From positions 2,356,105 to 2,420,104 of the forward strand of contig NC_007626.1 in the NCBI RefSeq assembly GCF_000009985.1: 64,000 nt of DNA, given 5' to 3'. The notes beneath the pieces were generated by a model, which was given only the letters and a program-made list of their open reading frames with translations, did no database searches and was not told where the DNA came from. Below, piece after piece: positions 42,831 through 50,474 of this stretch. The translations under genes were made by a program, and so were the position numbers. Position 1 is the stretch's first letter. Every line of letters begins with the position of its first letter. Source of the stretch: Paramagnetospirillum magneticum AMB-1. GTDB lineage: Bacteria > Pseudomonadota > Alphaproteobacteria > Rhodospirillales > Magnetospirillaceae.

Positions 42831-43571
42831 ATGCCCAACCAGTTTCGCAGCGAGCCGGTCTACGCCGTCGGGCATGTCAACGAATACGCGCTCGAACGGG
42901 ATTCCCATCCCCCGGGCCATCACTCCCATTCGCCTTATCCCCCCAACGAACCGCCCCATGTTCCGCACAGCGTGGCCGATGTGGCGTCCATTCTCGGGCT
43001 TCCCGATGCCGCCGTCACGCCGGCGGTGCTGAAGGCGGTGACCGGCCTGCTCGGCGAGGCCGACCGGCTGCGCTGGATGGATTCCCAGTCCCGGCGGCGC
43101 CAGGCCTATCTGGAAGGGCTGGCCGAGCGTGATGCCGTGGTGCCGGCCTTCAACCGGCGCGGCTTCATTCGGGAACTGGAGGGGCTGCTCAGTACCGGCC
43201 ACGGGTCGGGGACCCTGGTGCTGCTGCATGTGGCGGGCATCGAGAGCCTGCGCCAGTCCCAGGGGCTGGCGGCGGGCGACGGGGCATTGCGTCATGTCAC
43301 CGCCCATCTGGTGGGGGCGCTGCGCAGTTCGGACCCGGTGGGTCTGATGGGCGGCAGCGATTTCGCCTTGCTGCTGTCGGGGACCGAATTGCCGGCGGCC
43401 CGCGACAAGGTGCGCGACATCATGGAGCGCATCAACCAGCAGCCCTTCTACTGGCAGGGCGACGTCCACGCCTTCGCGCTGTTCTCGGGCTATCACGTGC
43501 TGCAGCCCGGCGAGAACGCCGAATCCGCCGTGGCCGCCGCCGACCGGGCGCGGCGCGGCCTGCCGGGGTGA
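42831..43571 (+). CDS. Degenerate GGDEF-domain protein
   Basis: About 246 residues. A histidine/proline-rich N-terminus (RDSHPPGHHSHSPYPPNEPP) and a helical segment ([20 protein letters not shown]) precede a GGDEF-like domain (FNRRGFIRELEGLLSTGHGS ... LMGGSDFALLL). The signature is GGSDF instead of GG[DE]EF and the metal-binding region is altered, so it is probably a catalytically inactive receptor or scaffold. The start is uncertain: the ATG at 42831 has GGAAGG directly before it, too close for an ideal site, and the frame is open upstream to 42726. Confidence 0.7.
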   Translation: MPNQFRSEPVYAVGHVNEYALERDSHPPGHHSHSPYPPNEPPHVPHSVADVASILGLPDAAVTPAVLKAVTGLLGEADRLRWMDSQSRRRQAYLEGLAERDAVVPAFNRRGFIRELEGLLSTGHGSGTLVLLHVAGIESLRQSQGLAAGDGALRHVTAHLVGALRSSDPVGLMGGSDFALLLSGTELPAARDKVRDIMERINQQPFYWQGDVHAFALFSGYHVLQPGENAESAVAAADRARRGLPG

Positions 43572-43599
43572 GACGGTATTTTAGCGGGCTGCGGAGAAA

Positions 43600-43740
43600 T
43601 TCCCCTTCGGGGGCTTTTGCCCCCGATCCCCCAATCGGGAAGCACAGCTTCCCGAACCCTTCAGCTTTTTAAAGAACTGGTGGTTCGGAGGCTGTGCCTC
43701 CGAACGGGTCAGGGCGGTAGCCCTGCCGCGCAAGCAGGGT
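43600..43740. repeat. Cluster of short hairpins between convergent genes
   Basis: Four hairpins follow one another: cccc-ttc-gggg near 43602, gggaagc-aca-gcttccc at 43638, ttcggaggc-tgt-gcctccgaa at 43684, and agggc-ggta-gccct at 43710. They resemble palindromic units found between genes in alphaproteobacteria, and may also serve as a bidirectional terminator between the GGDEF and response-regulator genes. Confidence 0.55.
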
Positions 43741-43774
43741 TTCTTTGGACTACTCGGCCGCTTCAGGCCGGAGC

Positions 43775-44443
43775 TCAGTTGATGACTTCCGGCATCACCC
43801 AGCCCGATTGCAGGGCGATGCGCACAGCCTGGGCGCGGTTGGCGGCGCCGATCTTGCGATAGACGTTGCGCAGGTGAACCTTGATGGTGATTTCCTGCAA
43901 GGAGAGCGCGATGGCGATCTCCTTGTTGGTGCGTCCCTCGACCAACTGGGCGAGAATCTCGCCCTCGCGCCGCGACAGGCGGTCGAAGGGCGGGGGGGCG
44001 CCGGTCGGCTTGGCCCCCGCCGGGGCGATGGACTGGTTGCTGGGGTCTTCGAAGAAGGTGCTGGACGGCAGGTATTTCTCGCCCGAAAGCACCAGGCGAA
44101 GCGCGTTGACCATGGCGGTGCCGCTGACCGTCTTGGGGATGAAGCCGGCGGCGCCGGCCTGCACGGCGGAGACCACATGGTCGCGGGTCGAGTATCCCGA
44201 AACGATCACCACCGGTGTCTCCGGGATGCGGGTCTTGATCTGCTGCAATCCCGAGAGACCGTCCATGCCGGGCATCATCAGGTCCAGCAGGACCAGGCCG
44301 ATGCCGGGCGTCTCCTCGATGACCTTGATGGCTTCGCCCAAGGTGGCCGCGTCGAGGATTTCCACGCCGGGATCGAGCTCCTGAAGAAAGGGCCTCAAGC
44401 CGTCACGGACCAACTTGTGGTCGTCAGCCACCAGAATTTGCAT
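43775..44443 (-). CDS. NarL/FixJ-type response regulator
   Basis: A 222-residue regulator: receiver domain (QILVADDHKLVRDGL, phospho-aspartate in VLLDLMMPGMDG, and conserved lysine in FIPKTVSG) and a C-terminal LuxR-type helix-turn-helix (LSRREGEILAQLVEGRTNKE, then TIKVHLRNVYRKIG). The start at 44443 follows GGAG by eight bases. It lies 140 bases downstream of the hybrid kinase gene in the same direction, so they are likely partners. Confidence 0.92.
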   Translation of the reverse strand: MQILVADDHKLVRDGLRPFLQELDPGVEILDAATLGEAIKVIEETPGIGLVLLDLMMPGMDGLSGLQQIKTRIPETPVVIVSGYSTRDHVVSAVQAGAAGFIPKTVSGTAMVNALRLVLSGEKYLPSSTFFEDPSNQSIAPAGAKPTGAPPPFDRLSRREGEILAQLVEGRTNKEIAIALSLQEITIKVHLRNVYRKIGAANRAQAVRIALQSGWVMPEVIN

Positions 44444-44551
44444 GAGTCCCGCTCCCACCTTCAATTTGCCCGTACCGCTGAGGCATCCCCAACCTACCTG
44501 AAAGTATAAACAAGCTTTTTGGAACAAACAATGGCGTCAGCGTCTTCGAGG

Positions 44552-44593
44552 GATCGGGGGAACTACGTGGGCGATCGGGGGAACTACGTGGGC
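44552..44593. repeat. 21-bp tandem duplication at the end of the hybrid kinase gene
   Basis: The 21 bases gatcgggggaactacgtgggc occur twice in direct succession, at 44552-44572 and 44573-44593. The second copy covers the stop codon of the kinase gene, so the first copy looks like a recent duplication into the 3' non-coding region. Confidence 0.8.
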
Positions 44594-46668
44594 GGCTGAA
44601 GGAAGACGGTGACCAGGTCGCCCAACTGCCCCAGGGCAACGGGCTTTTTCAGAACGGCGCAACGGTCGTCTTCCAGATTGGCGGCCACCCTCTCGGTGGC
44701 GCCCAGGTGGCCGGTGACGATGACGATGGGCAGCAGCGGGTCGAAATCGCGCAGCTTTTCCACCAATTGCTCGCCATTGCCGGCCGGCATGCGCAAATCG
44801 GTGATGACCACATCGGCGGGGTCCTCGGAAAACAGCGCCCAGGCTTCGATGCCCGTCCCCGCGATGCTGACCCTGTATCCAAGCTCGCGCAGGTAGCGGG
44901 CCAGGGTCTCAGCGGCGGTGGCTTCGTCGTCGACGACCAGGATATGGGCGTCGGCGGATACGGCGGCCGGAGTCCGGCCGGGTGACAGGGCGGGGAGGGG
45001 CTGCGGGCCAGCGGCTTCCAGGTCCAGCGGCAGCGTGATGACGAAGGTGGCGCCCTCGCCACCTTCACGCAGAATCAGCCCACCCTTCATGGCGGTGACC
45101 AGACCATGGCTGACCGACAGGCCGAGACCGGTTCCGCGACCGGCTTCCTTGGTGGTGAAAAACGGCTCGAACAGATGAGCCTTCATGGAATCGGGAATGC
45201 CGGGGCCGTTGTCGGCGATGACGATCTCCACGTTATCGCCCTGCCGGTTCGCGCGAACGATGATCTTGCCGATCCAGTCGGCCGGCATGGCATCCTTGGA
45301 ATCGCGCAGGGCGTGATGGGCGTTGTTCAGCAGGTTCATGGTGACCTGCTCCAATTGGATGCGTCTGCCGCTCACTGGCAGGGGGCCGATGGGCAGGTCA
45401 AGGTCGACGCTGATGCCGTCGGGGCGGAATTGTCCTTCCAGGACCTCGATGGCCGAGCGGACCGCCAGGGCGGCGTCGAAGACCTGGACGGGCGTGGTGT
45501 CACGGCGCGAAAAGATGCGGATATCGTCGATGATCTCGGCCGTTCGTTCGCATTGCTCGGCGATCAAGGCGAATTGCTGGGTCTGGAACTCCTGGGTCGC
45601 CTTGTCCCGCTCGATCAGCATCATGGCGCCTTCGGAGGCTAGGCGGATGATGTTGAGCGGCTGGGACAATTCGTGGACCAGCCCGGCGGCCATTTCACCC
45701 AGTGTGGCCAGCTTGGCGGTCTGCATCAGGGTCTCCTGCACCCGGGTGCGCTCGCTGATGTCGCGGACCACCAGCAGGCGGGCCGGCAATCCCCTGAAGG
45801 AAATGGAGCAGGCCAGCACCTCGGCCTCGAAAGGCGTGCCGTCAAGGCGCAGCAGCCGGTAGTGATTGAGGATGTGGCCGGGAGGCGGGGTCTCCAGCCG
45901 CTCCAGCGCATCGCCGCGACTGTCGGGGTGAACCAGATCCAGGACCGGCTTTCCGGTCAGGGGCGCCCGGGAACTGGCGCCAAAGGCGTGAATGGCCGCC
46001 TGATTGGCGAACAGGATGCTGCCATGCCCATGGACGACGATGGCGTCGGGGGCCAGTTCCACCAGGGAGCGGTACCTTTGCTCGCTCTCGGCCAGTTCCC
46101 GGGCCACCTGCTGGTGGCGCGCCCGCATGCGCAGCGTGGTGATGCCGTGGGACAGATTGCGGGCCACGCCCATGAGCATGCCGACCACCTGGGCATCGAA
46201 CATCTGGGGCTGGGTGGCATAGTACATCAAGGCGCCGATCTTCTGCTCGCCCTCGCCGAGCGGAAGGGCTACGCCGGAGCGAAAGCCGTGAAGCTCGGCC
46301 TTGTGGCGCCAGGGCGCGAAGGCCGGGTCCGTCTTCGTGTCGGCCACCACATAGGGCTGGCCGGTGCGGATGGCGGTTCCGGTGGGACCCTGGCCAAAGG
46401 CGTCGTTGTTCCAGCTGATGGCGATGTCGTCGAGATAGCCCACCGCCTGTCCGGCCCTGGCCATGACCGTCACCTGCCGTTCCGGAGGTCGACCCGCATA
46501 GCCGATCCAGCTGAGGCAGTGCCCGGCCTCGATGCCGATCAAGCAGATCTGTTCCAGCAGTTCCAGTTCGTCCGATGCCTGCAGCAAAGCCTCGGTGGTG
46601 CGCACCAGGAGGTTGGCGGCCTGGTCAATCCTGCGTCTGCCGGTATTGGTGTCGCTGTCCCTGGACAT
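44584..46668 (-). CDS. Hybrid sensor kinase (GAF-PAS-HisKA-HATPase-receiver)
   Basis: A 694-residue soluble protein. A GAF domain (about 20-190; WIGYAGRPPERQVTVMARAG, GTAIRTGQPYVVADTKTD) is followed by PAS (205-320), a HisKA domain of the type MAAGLVHELSQPLNIIRLAS, HATPase (NLLNNAHHALRDS, GRGTGLGLSVSHGLV), and a C-terminal receiver (HILVVDDEATAAETLARYLR with phospho-aspartate in VVITDLRMP). The ATG at 46668 is chosen because the upstream frame belongs to the divergent gene's leader. It likely phosphorylates its own receiver and the LuxR-type regulator encoded next. Confidence 0.9.
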   Translation of the reverse strand: MSRDSDTNTGRRRIDQAANLLVRTTEALLQASDELELLEQICLIGIEAGHCLSWIGYAGRPPERQVTVMARAGQAVGYLDDIAISWNNDAFGQGPTGTAIRTGQPYVVADTKTDPAFAPWRHKAELHGFRSGVALPLGEGEQKIGALMYYATQPQMFDAQVVGMLMGVARNLSHGITTLRMRARHQQVARELAESEQRYRSLVELAPDAIVVHGHGSILFANQAAIHAFGASSRAPLTGKPVLDLVHPDSRGDALERLETPPPGHILNHYRLLRLDGTPFEAEVLACSISFRGLPARLLVVRDISERTRVQETLMQTAKLATLGEMAAGLVHELSQPLNIIRLASEGAMMLIERDKATQEFQTQQFALIAEQCERTAEIIDDIRIFSRRDTTPVQVFDAALAVRSAIEVLEGQFRPDGISVDLDLPIGPLPVSGRRIQLEQVTMNLLNNAHHALRDSKDAMPADWIGKIIVRANRQGDNVEIVIADNGPGIPDSMKAHLFEPFFTTKEAGRGTGLGLSVSHGLVTAMKGGLILREGGEGATFVITLPLDLEAAGPQPLPALSPGRTPAAVSADAHILVVDDEATAAETLARYLRELGYRVSIAGTGIEAWALFSEDPADVVITDLRMPAGNGEQLVEKLRDFDPLLPIVIVTGHLGATERVAANLEDDRCAVLKKPVALGQLGDLVTVFLQPPT

Positions 46669-46794
46669 GGCCGCCCTCTCCCTGCTTTGAAGCGATGATA
46701 CGGTGCCCCCGGGACGGCGCAACCGGATAATTCCGCCCCTTGAGCCGGGGGCACGCCCGTGCTTTGCTGCGGGCTCATCTTCCGCGAGGGTCCC

Positions 46795-47457
46795 GTGCGC
46801 CATCTCATCAGCTTGCTGTTTTTGTTCACATGGGGCGGGGCGGCCCTGGCGTCGGAGCCGGCCCTCGATCTCCTGGATGTCCAGACTTCCTACACCGCCG
46901 CCTTTTCCGTCACCTCGTCGCGCGGCACCTATCACGGCAAGGTCTGGCACGCGCCGGGGCTGGAGCGGCGCGAAGTCGCCACCACCGGCGGCGGGCAGGG
47001 CGTCCTTATTGACCGCAAGGCCGATGCCGCGACCCTGCTGGGCCTGTCGGGCAAGTGGTATGTGGGGCTGTCGCTGCGTGCCGCCGCCGGCATGGTCGGC
47101 GGCCTGGACGCCTGGCAGGCCAGCCGGACCCGCATCCGCGAGGAGAATGTCGCCGGACTGCGCGCCACCCGCTGGAAAACCCGGGCGGACGGCCCCAGGG
47201 GCGGCTTTTCCGGGGACATTTGGACTAGCCGGGAGGGCATCGTGGTCAAGGCCGTCGGTGTGCTGAGCAGCGACGACAGCGACGATTCCCGAGTGGAGAT
47301 GATTTTGTCGGACGTTCAGGTGGGGGTGGTGGACCGGCAGATGTTCGCCGTGCCCAAGGGCTGGTTCGGCTTCGATCTGCGTCAGGTGCCGCCGGACAAG
47401 GTGGTCCAGGCGGTGGAAGCCCTCAAGCCGATGCTCGAGGGCCGCAAGGGAAAATAG
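46795..47457 (+). CDS. Periplasmic hypothetical protein, DUF4412-like
   Basis: A 220-residue protein with a signal peptide (RHLISLLFLFTWGGAALASE) and a beta-rich mature part with successive strands (YTAAFSVTSSRGTYHGKVWH, GLRATRWKTRA, GIVVKAVGVLSS) like the lipoprotein-fold DUF4412 proteins. The start is a GTG at 46795, with GAGGG upstream. The gene is divergent from the hybrid kinase. Function unknown. Confidence 0.7.
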   Translation: MRHLISLLFLFTWGGAALASEPALDLLDVQTSYTAAFSVTSSRGTYHGKVWHAPGLERREVATTGGGQGVLIDRKADAATLLGLSGKWYVGLSLRAAAGMVGGLDAWQASRTRIREENVAGLRATRWKTRADGPRGGFSGDIWTSREGIVVKAVGVLSSDDSDDSRVEMILSDVQVGVVDRQMFAVPKGWFGFDLRQVPPDKVVQAVEALKPMLEGRKGK

Positions 47458-47478
47458 GGGAGCCGCCCCGTTACCCCT

Positions 47479-48027
47479 TTACCAGGTCCGCACGCGTCCG
47501 GTGTCGATGTGGACGAAATCGGATTCGGGATACATGCCGACGCCGCCGGCCTTCAGGGAGAGGGCGGCACGGCCTACATGGCGGGTGGCGTGGCCGGGCA
47601 GCCGGATATCCACGGCCTTGCCCTGGGTGTGCAGGGACTGGGTGGCGACGCCGTCGCTGAGCGAGGCCATGATGGCGTTGGTCGACGGCGAGCGGTAGCC
47701 GCAAATGATGTGGATGGGACCCTTGCCGCCCACCTTGCGCTGGACCGAATTCATCAGGTCGAACAGCTTGGGGTCGATGGGATGGACCTGACCGTTGCGA
47801 TGATCGCGCAGGAAGCGGCTGATCTGGGCGATGGACTTGGTCTGGTAGTGCCCCTCGGCCCAGTAGACCGACTTCAGGGTCTCGCCCGTATGGGTGTTGT
47901 AGAGGTGGATCTGGCGCTCGGGCAGGCGCCGCACGGCGGCCTCGACCGGATTGCTGATCACAAGGGTGGCTGCCGCGCTCAGACCGAGTCCGAGGAAGCC
48001 ACGCCGGCTCTTCGCCTTATCGAACAT
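47479..48027 (-). CDS. DUF882/YcbK-like peptidase M15 family protein, Tat-exported
   Basis: A 182-residue protein with a twin-arginine signal (SRRGFLGLGLSAAATLVISN) and the DUF882 domain: IHLYNTHTGETLKSVYW, IICGYRSPSTNAIMAS, and the zinc-binding SLHTQGKAVDIRLPG with H and D ligands, plus FVHIDTGRVRTW at the C-terminus. Relatives are LAS-type peptidoglycan peptidases or L,D-endopeptidases. It sits next to an L,D-transpeptidase gene in the same direction. Confidence 0.9.
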   Translation of the reverse strand: MFDKAKSRRGFLGLGLSAAATLVISNPVEAAVRRLPERQIHLYNTHTGETLKSVYWAEGHYQTKSIAQISRFLRDHRNGQVHPIDPKLFDLMNSVQRKVGGKGPIHIICGYRSPSTNAIMASLSDGVATQSLHTQGKAVDIRLPGHATRHVGRAALSLKAGGVGMYPESDFVHIDTGRVRTW

Positions 48028-48142
48028 TCCCCCTCCGTCCCTGTGGGCCGAGGCTCTCCCCCTCGGGTGAGGACCTTATTACCATTTTCGGTCGGGGAGG
48101 AGTCAACTACCCCTTTGCCCCCTTTCGGGTAGGTGCGCTTGG

Positions 48143-49750
48143 TCAGGACCTGCCGGAGGCGGGGCGTTGCGCCGGAATCCGGGCCCGTTCAAGGGCGGTC
48201 ATAAGCCGTCTGTCATGGCCGTACAGGTCGTCACGGAAGTGGAGGTTGCCATTCTCGTCCGCCCAGGCGGTCCAATACATCAGGTAGACGGGAATGGTCC
48301 GTTCCAGCATCAGGGTCCGAGTGGACCGGTTGGCGTTGATGTCGTGAGCCAGCTTGCCCTGCCAGCGCGCCCCCAGCATCAGTTCTCCCAGTTCCACCGG
48401 CCGCTCCAGCCGCACGCAGCCATGCGACAGCGCCCGGTACGAGCGGCTGAAGGCGCGGCGATTGGGCGTGTCATGCATGTAGATGTCGTCGGAATCGGTC
48501 AGGTTGAACTTCAACTGGCCCAGCGCGTTGTCCGGACCCGGCGGCTGGCGCAGGCGATAGGGGAACTTCTTGCCGATGGCGTTCCAGTCCACACCGTCGC
48601 CCGCCGATTCCGGGCTGCCCTCGGGGTAATCGACGATCTGCAGCTTACTGCTGGTCAGGTAATTGGGGTCCTTGCGCAGCTTGGGCAGGATTTCCTTGTT
48701 GGCGATGCTGGTCGGCACCCGCCAGGCGGGGTTAAGCACCACCGAGCTCATGGTGGTGTTCATGCTGGGAGTGGGGTGCTTGGTGTCACCCACCACCACC
48801 CGCATCACCATGGCGACGCTGCCGTCTTCCACCACTTCCATCTGCTGGGCGGCGATGTTGACGGCGACATGGTGGCGCCCGAACGAGCGGGGCATCCAGC
48901 GCCAGCGTTCCAGATTGGCGGTGATCTGCCGAACCCGGGCGTCGGCCGGAACATTGAGGTGGGCCAGGGTCTTGCCGCCGACGGTAGCGTCGGGGTCCAG
49001 CCCGTGCCGGGCCTGGAAGCGCTTCACGGCTTCGGCCAGGGTGGCATCGTAGATCTTGCCCTCGGCAAGGCCGTCGGCCAGATCGCCCGAGGCGATCAGA
49101 CGGCGGCGCAGCAGCGGCACGCGCTCGTCGGTTTCGCCGGGAACCAGCTTGGCGCCGTCGGGAATGGTCGGCCAACCGCCGGCGGCAGCGATGGCGCGGG
49201 CCCTTTCCAACCCATCGCGTAGACGGATGTAGCCCACATATTGGGGGGAAATGGCCTCCATCTGCTCAGCCAGGGGCTTTCCCTCGGCCAGGGCCTTGAG
49301 GAAGCGCGCTCCGTCGAATTCGCCCCGGGTTTCTGCGCCAAACCCGCCCACATTGCGGGCCGGCAGCACGCCGCCGATGGCCAGGTCGCGGCCAAAGCGC
49401 AGCAAGGTGGCGCTGATCAGGACGTCCGAATCCACCTCGCCCGCGCCACCGGGCAGGGCGTAGGTGGCGGGTTCCAATCCCTGGGCGGTCGCCATGGCGC
49501 GGATCTGCGCCAGCAGGGCCTGGGCCAGGGCGGCGTTGTCGCCGCTCCAGGCCGCCTGGCCCTGGCGCCCGCGATAGAAATCGCGCAGCGCCTTGCCCTC
49601 CAGGGCCGGATCGGCCAGGGGCGCGGCGGTGATCGCGGCTTCGATCCGGCGCTGGGTTTCGGCGGTGGACTGGGCCTGTGAGGGTGCTTCCCAGCCAAGA
49701 ACGGCAAGGCCCATGGTCAGGGAGAAAAGGAGCGGGCGAGACGACAACAC
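48143..49750 (-). CDS. L,D-transpeptidase of the YcbB/LdtD type
   Basis: A 535-residue exported protein: signal peptide (LLFSLTMGLAVLGWEAPSQA), an N-terminal scaffold domain, a peptidoglycan-binding domain (AVKRFQARHGLDPDATVGGK), and a YkuD catalytic domain with the active-site cysteine in SHGCVRLERP and the histidine in MHDTPNRRAF. Such enzymes make 3-3 cross-links in peptidoglycan. The GTG at 49750 has AGAGG seven bases upstream; a TTG ten codons earlier is less likely. Confidence 0.92.
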   Translation of the reverse strand: MLSSRPLLFSLTMGLAVLGWEAPSQAQSTAETQRRIEAAITAAPLADPALEGKALRDFYRGRQGQAAWSGDNAALAQALLAQIRAMATAQGLEPATYALPGGAGEVDSDVLISATLLRFGRDLAIGGVLPARNVGGFGAETRGEFDGARFLKALAEGKPLAEQMEAISPQYVGYIRLRDGLERARAIAAAGGWPTIPDGAKLVPGETDERVPLLRRRLIASGDLADGLAEGKIYDATLAEAVKRFQARHGLDPDATVGGKTLAHLNVPADARVRQITANLERWRWMPRSFGRHHVAVNIAAQQMEVVEDGSVAMVMRVVVGDTKHPTPSMNTTMSSVVLNPAWRVPTSIANKEILPKLRKDPNYLTSSKLQIVDYPEGSPESAGDGVDWNAIGKKFPYRLRQPPGPDNALGQLKFNLTDSDDIYMHDTPNRRAFSRSYRALSHGCVRLERPVELGELMLGARWQGKLAHDINANRSTRTLMLERTIPVYLMYWTAWADENGNLHFRDDLYGHDRRLMTALERARIPAQRPASGRS

Positions 49751-49888
49751 CGTAGGACCTCTGACCCGGCTTGCGGGCAACCGACACCGTTAGCGGAAGG
49801 AGACTCCTTCCATTACGACTCGATATCGATCCAATCGGCCCGGGTGTCAACGGGCAACAGCGTTGACACCCGCAAATATCACAAGTCG

Positions 49889-50323
49889 TCAGCCTTGCGC
49901 CCAGGGCAGTGCCGATGCCTTCCAGCCTGCCACGGCGCCCCGGTGCTTGGCGGAATCGTGTGGCCCCTCGAAACCGTCGGTAACATTCCAGGCGGCGGTA
50001 TAGCCCAGCGCGGTCAATAATTCCGCGGCGGCGCGCGATCGGACCCCGGACCGGCACAGCAACAACAGGGTATCGTCCTTTTTCACGCCATGGGCTTCCA
50101 CCTGGGCGACGAAGGCGTCATTGCGGGCCATGGTGGGGAAAACCTGCCATGACACCAGCAGGACCTGCTTGCCCAGGGGCGATAGATCCGGGACGCCGAC
50201 GAAGGACCATTCCGCCTGGGTGCGGACATCGATGACCTTGGCAGAGGGTTCGGAGGCGAGGCGATTCCAGGCCTCGGCGGGCGAGATTTCACCGGCATAG
50301 GGAAGGGGGGAGGGGTTGCTCAT
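49889..50323 (-). CDS. Rhodanese-like sulfurtransferase
   Basis: A 144-residue single-domain rhodanese: AKVIDVRTQAEWSFVGVPDL near the N-terminus and the active-site loop CRSGVRSRAAAELL, where the cysteine carries the persulfide. Full-length single-domain family. It is divergent from the sulfate-assimilation operon and shares the 150-bp control region, so a role in sulfur handling is likely. Confidence 0.88.
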   Translation of the reverse strand: MSNPSPLPYAGEISPAEAWNRLASEPSAKVIDVRTQAEWSFVGVPDLSPLGKQVLLVSWQVFPTMARNDAFVAQVEAHGVKKDDTLLLLCRSGVRSRAAAELLTALGYTAAWNVTDGFEGPHDSAKHRGAVAGWKASALPWAQG

Positions 50324-50435
50324 GGGAGGCTCCGGATAGAAAGTACATAAAAGCTAGTGCATAATAGATGTATTGTACATGAAAAAATGTTGACCACACT
50401 GTGAAATGTGGGGTACACCGTAGTTAACAGACATC

Positions 50436-50455
50436 ATACACCACATGCGGTGTAT
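50436..50455. promoter_or_regulatory. Operator-like palindrome before cysI
   Basis: The perfect inverted repeat atacacc-acatgc-ggtgtat lies 20 bases upstream of the cysI ATG. A related half-site (gtacaccg) occurs at 50413. The 150-bp divergent region is AT-rich and should contain promoters for both the rhodanese and the cys operon. The regulator is not identifiable from this. Confidence 0.6.
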
Positions 50456-50474
50456 AACAGCAAGAGGGCCTGTC

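Noticed and set aside
43572..43774. Small gene between the GGDEF and response-regulator genes
   Set aside because: The region is filled by hairpins and no frame has a ribosome site.
48167..49222. Long open frames opposite GC-rich core genes (also near 40514-42526, 45673-46698 and 52787-56116)
   Set aside because: They are antisense to genes with full domain signatures and arise from high-GC codon bias; their translations show no domain.
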